A stretch of 64,000 nt of DNA from Rhodoferax fermentans (GTDB taxonomy: Bacteria; Pseudomonadota; Gammaproteobacteria; Burkholderiales; Burkholderiaceae_C), in contig NZ_MTJN01000002.1 of the NCBI RefSeq assembly GCF_002017865.1, positions 186,001 to 250,000 on the forward strand, given 5' to 3'. A model generated the notes under the pieces. It was not told the origin of the DNA. It did not search any database and was given only the letters and a program-made list of their open reading frames with translations. Both the position numbers and the translations under genes were made by a program. Below are positions 19,440 through 29,410 of this stretch, one piece after another (the first letter of the stretch is position 1; each line of letters begins with the position of its first letter).

Positions 19440-21739
19440 TAGAAACTCGTTCCGATCTGAAATTGCATACTCTGGATTTTATCGCCATCGTACTTCTTCA
19501 AAGGTTTGGCAAAGGCCAGACGCAAGGGACCGACTGGGGAAATCCAGCTGATACCTACACCCGTCGAGGCACGCAAGGCGCTGGCGTTCTCATTGATCGC
19601 CAGTCCTCCATTGTTGCCACTGACCATACCGGCATCGACAAAACCGTACATGCGCAGTGAACGGTCATTGCCAGCACCGGGGAACGGTGTCAGCAACTCC
19701 AGGTTCACATTCATCTTGCGGTTGCCACCGATGTGGGTGTCACTGACATCCCTTGGCCCCAAGCTACCCGACTCAAAGCCTCGCACCGATCCCAAACCAC
19801 CACCATAAAAGTTCTTGAACACCGGGTAAGAGCGCTCACCCATCACTTTGCCTAAACCCACTTCAACATTGAATGCTGCCGTGTACTGCTTGCTCAGAGG
19901 AAGATATTGTTGGAACTGGTACGTGGTGCGCAGGTAACGGGCATCACCGGCAAACGACCACTCGGCATTGGCTTTCTGGTAGCGACCCTTGGTCGGCGCC
20001 AAGGCACTGTCACGGCTGTCACGGGCCCAGCCCGCAGTGAACGGGATGGCTGAACTGGAATACCCATATTCATCACCATAGGCTTTGTAAGAGGTGGGCA
20101 ACAGCGTCCCTGGTTGAATGGTGGTTTTCTCAATGCCAGCGCCAAAATACACGGTGTCAATTTCAGTGAAGGGCACACCAAAACGGATCGACCCACCCGA
20201 GGTGATCAACTTGTAGTAGTCCTCATCTTCGTAGGGACTGCTGGTTTTGCGATACACGTCAATGGTTCTGGAGACACCGTCTTCGGTGAAATACGGGTCG
20301 GTGGTGCTCACCACCAAGACCCGATTGGTTTTGCTGGTGTTGATCTTGAGACCCAGGGAGTTGCCGGAGCCAAACGCATTTTCCTGGGACAGCCCAAAGG
20401 ACAAGCCAAGACCGTCACCACTGGAAAAACCAGCACCCAAACTCAGACTGCCCGTGGGCTTTTCGACCACGTTGAGCGTCAGATCCACCTGGTCTGGCGC
20501 CCCCGCCACTTCCTGGGTTTCCACCGCCACATCCGAAAAATAACCCAAACGGTCGACACGGTCACGAGACAGGCGGATCTTGTCGCCGTTGTACCAAGAC
20601 GACTCCAGCTGACGGAACTCGCGCCGCACGACCACATCGCGGGTGCGGGTGTTGCCCGCCACATTGATATGGCGCACATAAGCGCGCCGCGACGGATTGG
20701 CCTGCAAGGTCAAGGTCACCAAGTTGTTGGCCCGATCAATCTCAGGTACCGCATCCACCCGGGCAAAAGCGTAACCAAAGTTGCCAAAATAGTCTGTGAA
20801 GGCCTTGCTGGTTTTGGCCACTTCATCAGCGTTGTAGGCCTGGCCAGGGCGAATCGACACCAGAGACTTGAACTCGTCATCCTTGCCAAGGTAATTGCCT
20901 GCCAGCTTGACACCGCTGACCACAAAGCGCTCACCTTCGGTGATGTTGATGGTGATGCCGATGTCGGTCTTGTTGGGGTCAATCGCCACCTGCGTCGAGT
21001 CGACCTTGAATTCCAGGTAACCACGCGCCAAATAATATGAACGCAGCGTCTCGATGTCCGCATTCAACTTGGCACGCGAATAGCGGTTGGACTTGGTGTA
21101 CCAGCTCATCCAGCCACCGGTATCCAGGTCAAACAGGTCGCGCAAAGTGGATTCACTGAATACCTTGTTGCCCACAATGTGAATCTCGCTGATCTTGGCG
21201 GGTTCACCTTCGCTCACGGTGAAGGTCAGGTTGACCCGGTTACGTTCAATCGGCGTCACCGTGGTCACCACCTGGGCCGCGTAGAGGCTGCGGTTGATGT
21301 ACTGGCGTTTGAGTTCTTGCTCAGCGCGGTCAAGTTGTGCCTTGTCGAAGGGGCGACCGTCGGCCAGACCCACATCACGCAGCGACTTGATCAGCACTTC
21401 CTTGTCAAATTCCTTGGTGCCAACGAATTCCACCTCTGCCACGGTGGGTCGCTCTTCAACCACCACCACCAGCACATCACCGCTGATGTCAATGCGCACA
21501 TCCTTGAACAAACCCAAGGCAAACAGGGCACGAATCGCTGCGGAGCCTTTGTCATCGTTGTAGGTGTCACCCACCTGCACTGGCATGGACACAAACACAG
21601 TGCCCGGCTCAACACGCTGCAAACCTTCAATACGGATATCACGGACAGTGAAGGGGTCAACAGCCCAAGCCGATGGAGCGGCCATTACCAAAGCGGCCAC
21701 CGCAGCGAGTGCGTTCAGGCGAAAACGATTGAGTTGCAT
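19439..21739 (-). CDS. bamA: Outer membrane protein assembly factor BamA
   Basis: 766 residues. It is the central Omp85 protein of the BAM complex, inserting beta-barrel proteins into the outer membrane. A signal peptide (MQLNRFRLNALAAVAALVMAAP, cleavage after AWA) leads into five POTRA domains (about 25-420), beginning FTVRDIRIEGLQRVEPGTVF. A 16-strand barrel follows, with the conserved VRGF loop 6 motif (GGLGSVRGFESGSLGP), and the C-terminus ends in aromatic Phe. ATG at 21739 is preferred to an upstream ATG that adds an unlikely leader. Gene order rseP-bamA-skp is conserved. Confidence 0.98.
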   Translation of the reverse strand: MQLNRFRLNALAAVAALVMAAPSAWAVDPFTVRDIRIEGLQRVEPGTVFVSMPVQVGDTYNDDKGSAAIRALFALGLFKDVRIDISGDVLVVVVEERPTVAEVEFVGTKEFDKEVLIKSLRDVGLADGRPFDKAQLDRAEQELKRQYINRSLYAAQVVTTVTPIERNRVNLTFTVSEGEPAKISEIHIVGNKVFSESTLRDLFDLDTGGWMSWYTKSNRYSRAKLNADIETLRSYYLARGYLEFKVDSTQVAIDPNKTDIGITINITEGERFVVSGVKLAGNYLGKDDEFKSLVSIRPGQAYNADEVAKTSKAFTDYFGNFGYAFARVDAVPEIDRANNLVTLTLQANPSRRAYVRHINVAGNTRTRDVVVRREFRQLESSWYNGDKIRLSRDRVDRLGYFSDVAVETQEVAGAPDQVDLTLNVVEKPTGSLSLGAGFSSGDGLGLSFGLSQENAFGSGNSLGLKINTSKTNRVLVVSTTDPYFTEDGVSRTIDVYRKTSSPYEDEDYYKLITSGGSIRFGVPFTEIDTVYFGAGIEKTTIQPGTLLPTSYKAYGDEYGYSSSAIPFTAGWARDSRDSALAPTKGRYQKANAEWSFAGDARYLRTTYQFQQYLPLSKQYTAAFNVEVGLGKVMGERSYPVFKNFYGGGLGSVRGFESGSLGPRDVSDTHIGGNRKMNVNLELLTPFPGAGNDRSLRMYGFVDAGMVSGNNGGLAINENASALRASTGVGISWISPVGPLRLAFAKPLKKYDGDKIQSMQFQIGTSF

Positions 21740-21784
21740 GGTGAAAATGAAGAAATGTAGGTTGTGCAAACAGCACAACAAGAG

Positions 21785-23143
21785 TTAACCGAGCAAGCGG
21801 GAGAGATCGTTAAAAAGGGCGATAGACATCATCAGGATCAAAAGCGCAATGCCTCCTTGTTGCAGACGTTCCATCCAGCGTTCGGACACCGGCTTACCTG
21901 TAGCGCCCTCCCAAAGATAATACATCAGGTGCCCACCGTCGAGCACCGGCAGCGGCAACAGGTTCAGCACCCCCAGACTGACGCTGACCAGCGCCAGAAA
22001 CGTCAGGTATTGGATCACACCCATGCCAGCCGATTTGCCAGCATAGTCGGCAATCGTCAGCGGACCACTGATGTTTTTGATGGACGCCTGCCCCACCAAC
22101 ATCTTGCCCATCATCTTCAGCGTCAACACCGAAATGTCCCAGGTCTGGGTCACGCCGCGCCAAAGCCCATCCAGCGGCCCATAACTCACCGTGACCATGG
22201 CTGGTCGCGAACCTACGAAGCCACCGATGCGCCCAATCGTTTGACCGCCATCAAGCACCGTTTTTGGGGTCACGCTCAACTCCAGCAACTGGTCCCCACG
22301 CAGCACCTTCCAACGCTGGGTCTTGGCCTGCCCCTGGCTGGCGGAGTTGCGAATGACACTGCGCAGTTGTTGTCCATCGATGATGGGCTGGCCATCCACC
22401 GACTGCACCTCATCACCCTCACGCAAACCTGCCAGCGCCGCTGCACCGTCAGCCTGCAGTTCACCCATGGTTGGGCGGGTCAGGGGCATGGCAATGCCTA
22501 TGCTTCTGAACAACTCGGCATCCACCTGGCTGCTCTCAAGTGTGGACAAGGGCAACTGCAGCTCGCGTTCGGTGTTGCTGGACCCGGCCACCACCAAACT
22601 GACATCTTCACCATCCATCGCGCCACGTGTTAATGCCCAGCGAACGTCCTCAAACGACTCCACCTGCGTCAGTTCTGCCCCCGTGGCCCCCATGCGAAGG
22701 ACACGCTCCCCGCCCACCAAGCCCGCTTTGGCGGCCAGAGAAGCGGCCGGGGGCGGACTCAGAATGGCTTCGGGCAAAAGCACACCCATCCAGTTGACCA
22801 GCGCGTACAACAACACCGCCAGCAGCAAATTGGCAGCCGGGCCCGCCGCAACAATCGCGGCCCGACGGCGCAAGGACTGGGTGTTGAAGGCCATGTGTTT
22901 CAGCGCAGGCTCTACCGGGCCTTCGCGCTCATCGAGCATCTTGACAAAACCACCCACTGGAAACAGTGCCAACACGAATTCAGTGGACGTTGGTGTGGCT
23001 TGCCAACGCAACAGCGGCTTGCCAAAACCGATGGAGAACCGCAGCACCTTGACACCACAGGCCACCGCCATCCGGTAATGACCGTACTCATGGATCGCAA
23101 TCAGCAGCGCAATCGCCACCAGAAAGGCGGGAAGGGTCAACAT
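21785..23143 (-). CDS. rseP: Site-2 intramembrane protease RseP
   Basis: 452 residues. This inner-membrane zinc protease cuts anti-sigma factor RseA and remnant signal peptides. The first helix carries HEYGH at residues 18-22, the zinc site. Two PDZ segments occupy about 115-290 (LREGDEVQSVDGQPI is clear in the second). The C-terminal zinc-ligand motif LNLLPLPVLDGGHLMYYLWE near residue 395 is intact. It lies between dxr (21-bp gap) and bamA, as in most proteobacteria. Confidence 0.97.
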   Translation of the reverse strand: MLTLPAFLVAIALLIAIHEYGHYRMAVACGVKVLRFSIGFGKPLLRWQATPTSTEFVLALFPVGGFVKMLDEREGPVEPALKHMAFNTQSLRRRAAIVAAGPAANLLLAVLLYALVNWMGVLLPEAILSPPPAASLAAKAGLVGGERVLRMGATGAELTQVESFEDVRWALTRGAMDGEDVSLVVAGSSNTERELQLPLSTLESSQVDAELFRSIGIAMPLTRPTMGELQADGAAALAGLREGDEVQSVDGQPIIDGQQLRSVIRNSASQGQAKTQRWKVLRGDQLLELSVTPKTVLDGGQTIGRIGGFVGSRPAMVTVSYGPLDGLWRGVTQTWDISVLTLKMMGKMLVGQASIKNISGPLTIADYAGKSAGMGVIQYLTFLALVSVSLGVLNLLPLPVLDGGHLMYYLWEGATGKPVSERWMERLQQGGIALLILMMSIALFNDLSRLLG

Positions 23144-23164
23144 ACGAAAGTGGTTGGCTGGCGG

Positions 23165-24376
23165 TCAGCGGCCAATGCGTTGCACCACGGACTCTGCCGC
23201 ACTGCGCGACAAAGCATCCAGCGCCAACAAGTCGTCCAGCGAACGAGGTGGACTCGGAAGCACTGCAGCCAAAGTATCCAAGTTGACCGCATGGATCTGA
23301 TCAAAACGGATGTTTCCCTCCAGAAAGGCGGCCACAGCCACTTCGTTGGCAGCATTTAACACCGCCGTGCTGCCCGGTGCTGCGTCCAGCACGGACCAGG
23401 CCAGTTTTAGCCCGGGGAAACGTTCTGCATGTCCATAGGAGTCAATCGACTCAAAGCTCATGTCCGCCATGCGGCTGAAGTCCAGCGCCGTGGCGCCCGA
23501 GGTCACGCGGTCCGGCCAGGACAACCCGTAGGCAATTGGCACTTTCATGTCGGGGGTGCCAAGCTGGGCGATGACAGAGTTGTCGCGGTACTGCACCATC
23601 GAGTGAATCACGCTTTGCGGGTGGATCACCACCTCGATTTGTGCAGGCCGCACACCAAACAGGTACTTGGCTTCGATCACCTCCAGCGCCTTGTTCATCA
23701 TCGTAGCCGAGTCGACCGAGATCTTGCGCCCCATCACCCAGTTCGGGTGGGCGCAGGCCTGATCGGGCGTGATGCTGACAAACTCGGCAGGGTCGCGGCG
23801 GCGAAACGGCCCACCCGAGGCGGTCAGGATGATCTTGTTGATCTGGCTGGCCCACATGCTGGCGTCGTCCGGCAGCGACTGAAAGACCGCCGAATGCTCA
23901 CTGTCGATCGGCAACAGCTTGGCGCCACCGTCCGCCACGGCTGCCAGAAAATAGTCGCCCCCCACCACCAGCGCTTCTTTGTTGGCCAGCAGCAAACGTT
24001 TACCCGCGCGTGCGGCGGCCAGGCAAGAGGCCAGACCGGCGGCACCCACAATGGCCGCCATGACGGTGTCCACTTGGTCATGCTCCGCTATCTCTTCAAT
24101 AGCTTTAGGCCCATATAGGACGCGGGTTAAAAGTGCATTTTCCTTACATTTCCGCTCAAGAACCTTGCCATGCTCCACACTGGCCATGACCGCAAACACC
24201 GGCTTGAACTGCGCACATTGCGCCAACATCTTGTCAACCTGGGTTGATGCGCTCAGGGCAAACACCTCAAAACGCTCGGGATGCAGTGCGATGACTTCCA
24301 GCGTGCTGACACCAATCGACCCAGTGGAGCCCAGAATCGCCACACGTTGTTTAGTCAGTCCAGTTTGTTCTGTCAT
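23165..24376 (-). CDS. dxr: 1-deoxy-D-xylulose 5-phosphate reductoisomerase
   Basis: 403 residues. It makes 2-C-methylerythritol 4-phosphate, the committed step of the MEP isoprenoid pathway, with NADPH. Motifs are the nucleotide-binding GSTGSIGVSTLEVI, LLANKEALV, the metal-binding DSEHSAVFQSL, the flexible loop TASGGPFRR and NKALEVIEAKYLF with HPQSVIHSMV. The stretch ERKCKENALLTRVLYGPKAI (about residues 73-92) is encoded by a dispersed repeat copy and looks unlike the equivalent variable region I expect in relatives. Confidence 0.97.
   Translation of the reverse strand: MTEQTGLTKQRVAILGSTGSIGVSTLEVIALHPERFEVFALSASTQVDKMLAQCAQFKPVFAVMASVEHGKVLERKCKENALLTRVLYGPKAIEEIAEHDQVDTVMAAIVGAAGLASCLAAARAGKRLLLANKEALVVGGDYFLAAVADGGAKLLPIDSEHSAVFQSLPDDASMWASQINKIILTASGGPFRRRDPAEFVSITPDQACAHPNWVMGRKISVDSATMMNKALEVIEAKYLFGVRPAQIEVVIHPQSVIHSMVQYRDNSVIAQLGTPDMKVPIAYGLSWPDRVTSGATALDFSRMADMSFESIDSYGHAERFPGLKLAWSVLDAAPGSTAVLNAANEVAVAAFLEGNIRFDQIHAVNLDTLAAVLPSPPRSLDDLLALDALSRSAAESVVQRIGR
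24096..24146. repeat. Dispersed repeat copy inside dxr
   Basis: TCAATAGCTTTAGGCCCATA is followed by CGCGGGTTAAAAGTGCATTT. It keeps the ATAGC, GCCCaTAT and terminal GGGnTanA..GCaTTTT layout of the family. It encodes a surface-loop-like stretch of Dxr and keeps frame. Confidence 0.45.
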
Positions 24377-24384
24377 GAAGTTTC

Positions 24385-25230
24385 TCAGAAAGATACCAAC
24401 ATCATGGCCAGTGGCAGCGTGGGCAGCAACGCATCAACCCGGTCCAGCACACCACCATGTCCAGGCAACAGGGCGCTGCTATCCTTCACGCCAGCGCTGC
24501 GCTTCACGAGCGACTCGACCAGATCACCCACCACACTCATGGCCGCCATAAACACCACAGCCACCACCATGAAACCCCAACCCCGCTCACCCAACAGGGT
24601 GTAAAAACTCGGTGAGGCGCCGCCGTTGGCCAGATCTGCATAACGCCAGACACAAGCCATCAAAATTACCCCGACCATCCCCCCCCAGACACCTTCCCAA
24701 CTTTTGCCAGGACTGATGGAGACCGCCAGCTTGCGGCGGGTGAAACGCCCACCCAGGGCTCGCCCAGAAAAATACGCGCCAATGTCCGCCATCCAGACCA
24801 GGGCCAGCACCGACAACAGAAAATTGATACCCAACAAACGCGCCTGTACCACAGCCAGCCAGGTCAGGCACAGGGCGAGCAAGCCCAGAACCAGGCGCAC
24901 CGGACGCGCCACCCGGGACCACGCCGGAACGCCCGCCTTGAGCATCCAAGCCCCGGCCAGCACCCAGACCGTCCCCGTCAACAACCAGACACGTGGCCAA
25001 GCATCCACCAACACGCCTGTCCACCACATCCCGAGACAGGCCAACACACACAGCCCACCAGCCACCAGCGACAAGGACATGCTCAAGCCATTCATGCGTG
25101 CCCATTCCCAGCCAGCTGCTGCAATGAACACCGCCGCAATCAGAAAAAAAGGTTCAGGTTGTGTGTAAAAGAGTGCTGGTAACAGCACCATCAACAGCAC
25201 CAGGGCAGTCAGTACCCGTTGTTTGAGCAT
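24385..25230 (-). CDS. cdsA: Phosphatidate cytidylyltransferase
   Basis: 281 residues, polytopic (about eight hydrophobic segments). It makes CDP-diacylglycerol from phosphatidate and CTP for phospholipid synthesis. The C-terminal family signature is present: VKRSAGVKDSSALLPGHGGV followed by LDRVDALL. Together with DIGAYFSGRALGGR this supports catalytic competence. It lies in the conserved frr-uppS-cdsA-dxr order, with 6 bp between the uppS stop and the cdsA start and 8 bp between the cdsA stop and the dxr start. Confidence 0.96.
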   Translation of the reverse strand: MLKQRVLTALVLLMVLLPALFYTQPEPFFLIAAVFIAAAGWEWARMNGLSMSLSLVAGGLCVLACLGMWWTGVLVDAWPRVWLLTGTVWVLAGAWMLKAGVPAWSRVARPVRLVLGLLALCLTWLAVVQARLLGINFLLSVLALVWMADIGAYFSGRALGGRFTRRKLAVSISPGKSWEGVWGGMVGVILMACVWRYADLANGGASPSFYTLLGERGWGFMVVAVVFMAAMSVVGDLVESLVKRSAGVKDSSALLPGHGGVLDRVDALLPTLPLAMMLVSF

Positions 25231-25236
25231 GGCAGA

Positions 25237-25965
25237 CTAGCGCTCGCCCGTCGAGGCGGGCTCACCGTCGAGCTGGTCCGAGGTCATGCCAAAGCGCCGC
25301 TCACGCTGGGCGAACGAGGTGATGGCTTGGTCGAGAGCAGCCTCGTCAAAATCAGGCCACAACACATCGGTGAAAAAGAACTCGGAATAAGCGCCTTGCC
25401 AGAGCAGGAAGTTGCTCATGCGATGTTCACCACCGGTGCGGATCAACAGATCGGGGTCGGGCACATGCGCCAGCGCCATGGCACTGTTCAAGTTGTCCTC
25501 GTTGAGGGGCAAACCCTGCTCGGCCACCTTTCGCGCCGCCTGGGCAATGTCCCAACGACCGCCGTAATTAAAACAGGCATTGAGGATCAATCGGGAATTA
25601 CCCGCTGTGGCAGCCTCACCCTCTTCCATGCTGCGCAACACCCGAGGAGACAGGCCGCGACGGTCACCTACAAAACGCAGTTGAACACCCGCTGCCTTAA
25701 GTTGGTTCACCTCACGCATCAGCGCCATGGCAAACAGGTCCATCAGACCCGACACCTCTTCCGTGGGGCGTTTCCAGTTCTCCGATGAGAAAGCAAACAC
25801 CGTGAGTACCCGAACACCCCTGGCATCACAGGCTTTGGCACAACGCTTGAGAGATTCAACACCTTGCCGATGTCCGGCAATACGCGGCAAAAACCGCTTG
25901 TTCGCCCAACGTCCATTGCCATCCATCACGATGGCAATGTGGTGAGGCACCTGCTCGTAGGCCAT
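25237..25965 (-). CDS. uppS: Undecaprenyl diphosphate synthase
   Basis: 242 residues, cis-prenyltransferase family. It extends farnesyl diphosphate to C55 for the lipid carrier of peptidoglycan and O-antigen synthesis. The opening HHIAIVMDGNGRWA carries catalytic Asp15. Further motifs are GHRQGVESLKRC, FAFSSENWKRP, and near the end DLLIRTGGEHRMSNFLLWQ with the FTDVLWPDF segment. Start codon placement gives the expected short N-terminus. Confidence 0.97.
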   Translation of the reverse strand: MAYEQVPHHIAIVMDGNGRWANKRFLPRIAGHRQGVESLKRCAKACDARGVRVLTVFAFSSENWKRPTEEVSGLMDLFAMALMREVNQLKAAGVQLRFVGDRRGLSPRVLRSMEEGEAATAGNSRLILNACFNYGGRWDIAQAARKVAEQGLPLNEDNLNSAMALAHVPDPDLLIRTGGEHRMSNFLLWQGAYSEFFFTDVLWPDFDEAALDQAITSFAQRERRFGMTSDQLDGEPASTGER

Positions 25966-25971
25966 GGCCGG

Positions 25972-26532
25972 TCAGACCGCCATGATGTCTTGTTCTTTGC
26001 TTGCCACCAACTGATCAATGACCACAATGTGTTTGTCGGTCACTTTTTGAATATCAGCCTCGCAGCGCTTTTGCTCATCCTCTGAGGCCAGCTTGTCCTT
26101 CACCAACTTTTTCACCGCCTCATTGGCGTCACGGCGCAGATTGCGCACCGCGATTTTGGCGGTTTCACCTTCGCCCCGAACCACTTTGGTGAGCTCCTTG
26201 CGGCGCTCTTCCGACATGGCAGGCATCGGCACACGAATCAAATCACCCATGGACGACGGGTTCAAACCCAAGTCACTGTCACGAATAGCTTTTTCGATCT
26301 TGGCACCCAAGCCCTTTTCCCAAGGCTGCACACTCAGTGTGCGGGAGTCGAGCAAGGACACGTTGGCCACCTGAGTGATAGGCACCATTGCGCCGTAGTA
26401 ATCCACATGCACCGTGTCCAGAATGGCCGGATTCACTCGCCCCGTACGAATCTTGGTCAAGTTGTGTTGAAACGCAGCAATGGACTGATCCATCTTGGCT
26501 TCGGCAGTCCGCTTCACATCTGCAATTGGCAT
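25972..26532 (-). CDS. frr: Ribosome recycling factor
   Basis: 186 residues, standard length. With EF-G it splits post-termination ribosomes. It shows the family pattern: [20 protein letters not shown] near the start, the domain II core [20 protein letters not shown], and the long C-terminal helices containing [15 protein letters not shown]. It lies 54 bp downstream of pyrH in the rpsB-tsf-pyrH-frr order. Confidence 0.98.
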   Translation of the reverse strand: MPIADVKRTAEAKMDQSIAAFQHNLTKIRTGRVNPAILDTVHVDYYGAMVPITQVANVSLLDSRTLSVQPWEKGLGAKIEKAIRDSDLGLNPSSMGDLIRVPMPAMSEERRKELTKVVRGEGETAKIAVRNLRRDANEAVKKLVKDKLASEDEQKRCEADIQKVTDKHIVVIDQLVASKEQDIMAV

Positions 26533-26586
26533 CTTCTACTCCTCACTCCACAGTCATGATTTCAGCAAAAGCGAATTGTCGCTCGC

Positions 26587-27309
26587 TTATGCGTACACCA
26601 GGGTACCTTCGTCTTCACCCAGAACCACCCGTTTGAGCGCACCATTCTTGAAAATCGAAAAGACCTTGATGGGTAACTTCTGGTCTCGGCACAAAGCAAA
26701 AGCCGTGGCATCCATGATGCCCAGGTTTTGCGAGATCGCATCATCAAAAGATATTTTGCTGTAACGCGTTGCTGTTGGATCCTTCTTAGGATCAGCCGAA
26801 TAAACACCATCCACCTTGGTCGCTTTGAGCACAATTTGCGCCCCAATTTCCGCACCACGCAATGCCGCAGCCGTGTCGGTGGTGAAAAAAGGATTGCCCG
26901 TACCGGCCGCAAAAATGACCACTTTACCTTCTTCGAGGTATTGCAAGGCCTTGGGGCGGACATAAGGCTCAACCACCTGCTCAATGGCAATGGCCGACAT
27001 CACCCGAGCCGTCAACCCAGCCTTGTTCATAGTGTCACCCAGGGCCAGCGAGTTCATGACCGTGGCCAACATACCCATGTAGTCAGCAGTCGCCCGATCC
27101 ATCCCAACCGAGCCACCAGCCACACCTCGGAAAATGTTGCCTCCACCGATCACCACGGCCACCTCGACTCCCAGGCGAGTTACCTCCACAATCTCATCCA
27201 CCATACGCACGATGGTGTTGCGGTTGATACCAAACTGGTCATCTCCCATGAGTGCCTCACCTGACAACTTGAGCAAGATGCGCTTGTAAGCAGGTTTAGC
27301 AGTTGTCAT
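26587..27309 (-). CDS. pyrH: Uridylate kinase
   Basis: 240 residues of the amino-acid-kinase fold. It phosphorylates UMP to UDP and in many bacteria is regulated by GTP and UTP. Motifs: [15 protein letters not shown] at the start, [11 protein letters not shown] for phosphate binding, [17 protein letters not shown], and [20 protein letters not shown] at 27309 ([10 protein letters not shown]) is chosen because GGAG lies 6 nt upstream; an upstream ATG at 27369 is in the intergenic space. It lies 64 bp after tsf. Confidence 0.98.
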   Translation of the reverse strand: MTTAKPAYKRILLKLSGEALMGDDQFGINRNTIVRMVDEIVEVTRLGVEVAVVIGGGNIFRGVAGGSVGMDRATADYMGMLATVMNSLALGDTMNKAGLTARVMSAIAIEQVVEPYVRPKALQYLEEGKVVIFAAGTGNPFFTTDTAAALRGAEIGAQIVLKATKVDGVYSADPKKDPTATRYSKISFDDAISQNLGIMDATAFALCRDQKLPIKVFSIFKNGALKRVVLGEDEGTLVYA

Positions 27310-27373
27310 GAGACGCTCCTTTGAGACAAAATTGATGGGTAAAACGACCTGGGTGACGGGAAGAAGCAATCAA

Positions 27374-28297
27374 TCAGGCAGCTTGCTTGGCAGCAGCAAC
27401 CTGGGCAGCCACTTCAGCAGCAAAATCATCCACCTTCTTCTCAATGCCTTCGCCAACAACGTACAAGGTGAAGGATTTCACCTGTGTCGCCGCAGCCTTG
27501 AGCATTTGCTCCACACTTTGCTTGTCGTTTTTGACAAACGGCTGGTTGAACAAAGAAACTTCCTTGAGATACTTCTGCACACCACCTTCGATGCGCTTGG
27601 CCACAATTTCAGCAGACTGCACAGGTTTACCTGCGGCAGTAGCCACAGCAGCGTCTTCAGCCGCTTTGGCAGCAGCCACAGAGCGCTCGCGCGCCACCAG
27701 ATCGGCAGGCACATCGTCACTGGACAAAGCCACAGGCTTCATGGCAGCCACATGCATGGCCACATCTTTTGCAGCAGCTTCATCACCTTCGAACTCAACC
27801 ACCACACCAATGCGGGTGCCGTGCAGGTAGGAAGCCAACTTGTTGCCAGCAGCGAAGCGCTTGAAACGGCGGAAACTCATGTTTTCGCCAATCTTGCCAA
27901 TCAAACCCTTACGAACATCTTCCAAGGTGGGACCAAAACCTTCTTGAGCATAGGCGCAAGCACCCAGAGCTTCCAGGTCTGCAGGGTTGTTCTTGACAAT
28001 CAGCAAAGCAGCAGCATTGGCCAAAGCCAAGAAACTGTCGTTTTTAGTGACAAAGTCGGTTTCGCAGTTAACTTCCAGCAAGGCCCCCACATCACCCTCT
28101 GCGGCGTAGGCCACAACCCCCTCAGCCGTCACACGGCTAGAGGCCTTGCCAGCCTTGCTACCCAGACGGACGCGTAAAATTTCTTCAGCCTTAGCCATGT
28201 CGCCTTCAGCCTCAGTCAGCGCGCGCTTGCACTCCATCATGGGCGCATCGGTCTTGCCACGCAGTTCAGCCACCATGCTTGCGGTAATTGCAGCCAT
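27374..28297 (-). CDS. tsf: Elongation factor Ts
   Basis: 307 residues. It is the guanine nucleotide exchange factor for EF-Tu. The UBA-like N-terminus reads [20 protein letters not shown], followed by the EF-Ts signature region with [20 protein letters not shown] and [11 protein letters not shown] good CCGGAG site precedes the ATG. A strong hairpin with T-run lies 43-72 nt upstream, between rpsB and tsf, so expression is probably lower than that of S2. Confidence 0.98.
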   Translation of the reverse strand: MAAITASMVAELRGKTDAPMMECKRALTEAEGDMAKAEEILRVRLGSKAGKASSRVTAEGVVAYAAEGDVGALLEVNCETDFVTKNDSFLALANAAALLIVKNNPADLEALGACAYAQEGFGPTLEDVRKGLIGKIGENMSFRRFKRFAAGNKLASYLHGTRIGVVVEFEGDEAAAKDVAMHVAAMKPVALSSDDVPADLVARERSVAAAKAAEDAAVATAAGKPVQSAEIVAKRIEGGVQKYLKEVSLFNQPFVKNDKQSVEQMLKAAATQVKSFTLYVVGEGIEKKVDDFAAEVAAQVAAAKQAA

Positions 28298-28340
28298 TTG
28301 TATCTCCGGATTCAGTTCAGTCAGTTAAAAATCGAATTAA

Positions 28341-28369
28341 AAAAAAGGGGCACCCAAGCCCCCTTTTTT
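28341..28369 (-). terminator. rpsB-tsf intergenic terminator/attenuator
   Basis: A 10-bp stem AAAAAAGGGG / CCCCTTTTTT with a 9-nt loop is followed, on the minus strand, by a run of T. It lies just past the rpsB stop. A similar partial terminator is known between rpsB and tsf in E. coli, where it sets the S2 to EF-Ts ratio. Confidence 0.8.
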
Positions 28370-28384
28370 GGGGTCGCAAAAACC

Positions 28385-29137
28385 TCAGGCAGTCGCCTCG
28401 TTCACTTCCACAAATTCGTCAGCACTCTCAGCAGCCACAGCCTTGACCACATCATCGATCGCATTGGCACGCCCCTCAATGATGGCATCCGCAATACCAC
28501 GCGCATACAGCGTGACAGCCTTGGACGAGTCATCATTGCCCGGGATCACGTAGTCAATACCTTCAGGCGAGTGGTTGGAATCCACCACGGCCACCAACGG
28601 AATACCCAGCTTCCTGGCCTCAGCAATAGCAATCTTGTGGTAACCCACATCAATGACAAAAATGGCATCAGGCAACACAGTCATATCCTGGATACCACCG
28701 ATGTCTTTTTCAAGCTTTTCCAGCTCGCGAGCAAACATCAACTGCTCTTTCTTACTCATAGCATCCAAACCAGCTTCTTGCTGCATCTTCATGTCTTTGA
28801 GGCGCTTGATGGAGGTCTTGACCGTCTTGAAGTTGGTCAACATACCACCCAACCAACGCTGATCAACATAAGGCACACCAGCGCGTTGCGCCTCAAGAGC
28901 CACGGTTTCACGCGCTTGACGCTTGGTACCCACCATCAGCACCGTGCCGCGCTTAGCGGAGATCTGGCGCACAAACTTGGCAGCCTCCTGGAACATCGGG
29001 AGCGATTTTTCCAGGTTAATGATGTGAATTTTGTTGCGATGGCCAAAAATGAAGGGGGCCATCTTGGGATTCCAGAAGCGGGTTTGGTGACCAAAGTGGA
29101 CGCCTGCTTCCAGCATGTCGCGCATAGTAACTGCCAT
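28385..29137 (-). CDS. rpsB: 30S ribosomal protein S2
   Basis: 250 residues. It is a component of the small subunit needed for S1 binding. Typical text: [20 protein letters not shown] at the start (S2 signature 1), [20 protein letters not shown], and [27 protein letters not shown] leader of about 150 nt separates the gene from its likely promoter, long enough for the S2 autoregulation known in proteobacteria. Heads the translation end of the 15-kb cluster. Confidence 0.98.
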   Translation of the reverse strand: MAVTMRDMLEAGVHFGHQTRFWNPKMAPFIFGHRNKIHIINLEKSLPMFQEAAKFVRQISAKRGTVLMVGTKRQARETVALEAQRAGVPYVDQRWLGGMLTNFKTVKTSIKRLKDMKMQQEAGLDAMSKKEQLMFARELEKLEKDIGGIQDMTVLPDAIFVIDVGYHKIAIAEARKLGIPLVAVVDSNHSPEGIDYVIPGNDDSSKAVTLYARGIADAIIEGRANAIDDVVKAVAAESADEFVEVNEATA

Positions 29138-29289
29138 ATATAACTCCGAAGGTTAAGTCTAAAATCCAGCTCGTTTTGCATCAACCAAACATCTGTCTGC
29201 CTGGCCGCCACAACACCTTGATGAGGCTGGTTTGCGATTTGCTTTGCACTGCACCAGCATCTTGCCAGCACCATCTACAAAGCCTGTCG

Positions 29290-29295
29290 AGTATA
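29290..29295 (-). promoter_or_regulatory. Candidate -10 box for the rpsB operon
   Basis: On the minus strand a TATACT hexamer lies about 150 nt before the rpsB ATG, followed by a GC-poor start region. No convincing -35 hexamer stands 16-18 nt upstream, so the assignment is tentative. Confidence 0.4.
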
Positions 29296-29410
29296 GCATC
29301 GCCGACGCTGACGTCCTGGCGCCAGCGCGTGCCCGGGTTTACCCAGGCAACAAATACCCTAGACTATCGGCTTAACAGGCAATATTGAAAAGACGAGGCC
29401 GTACGACCCG

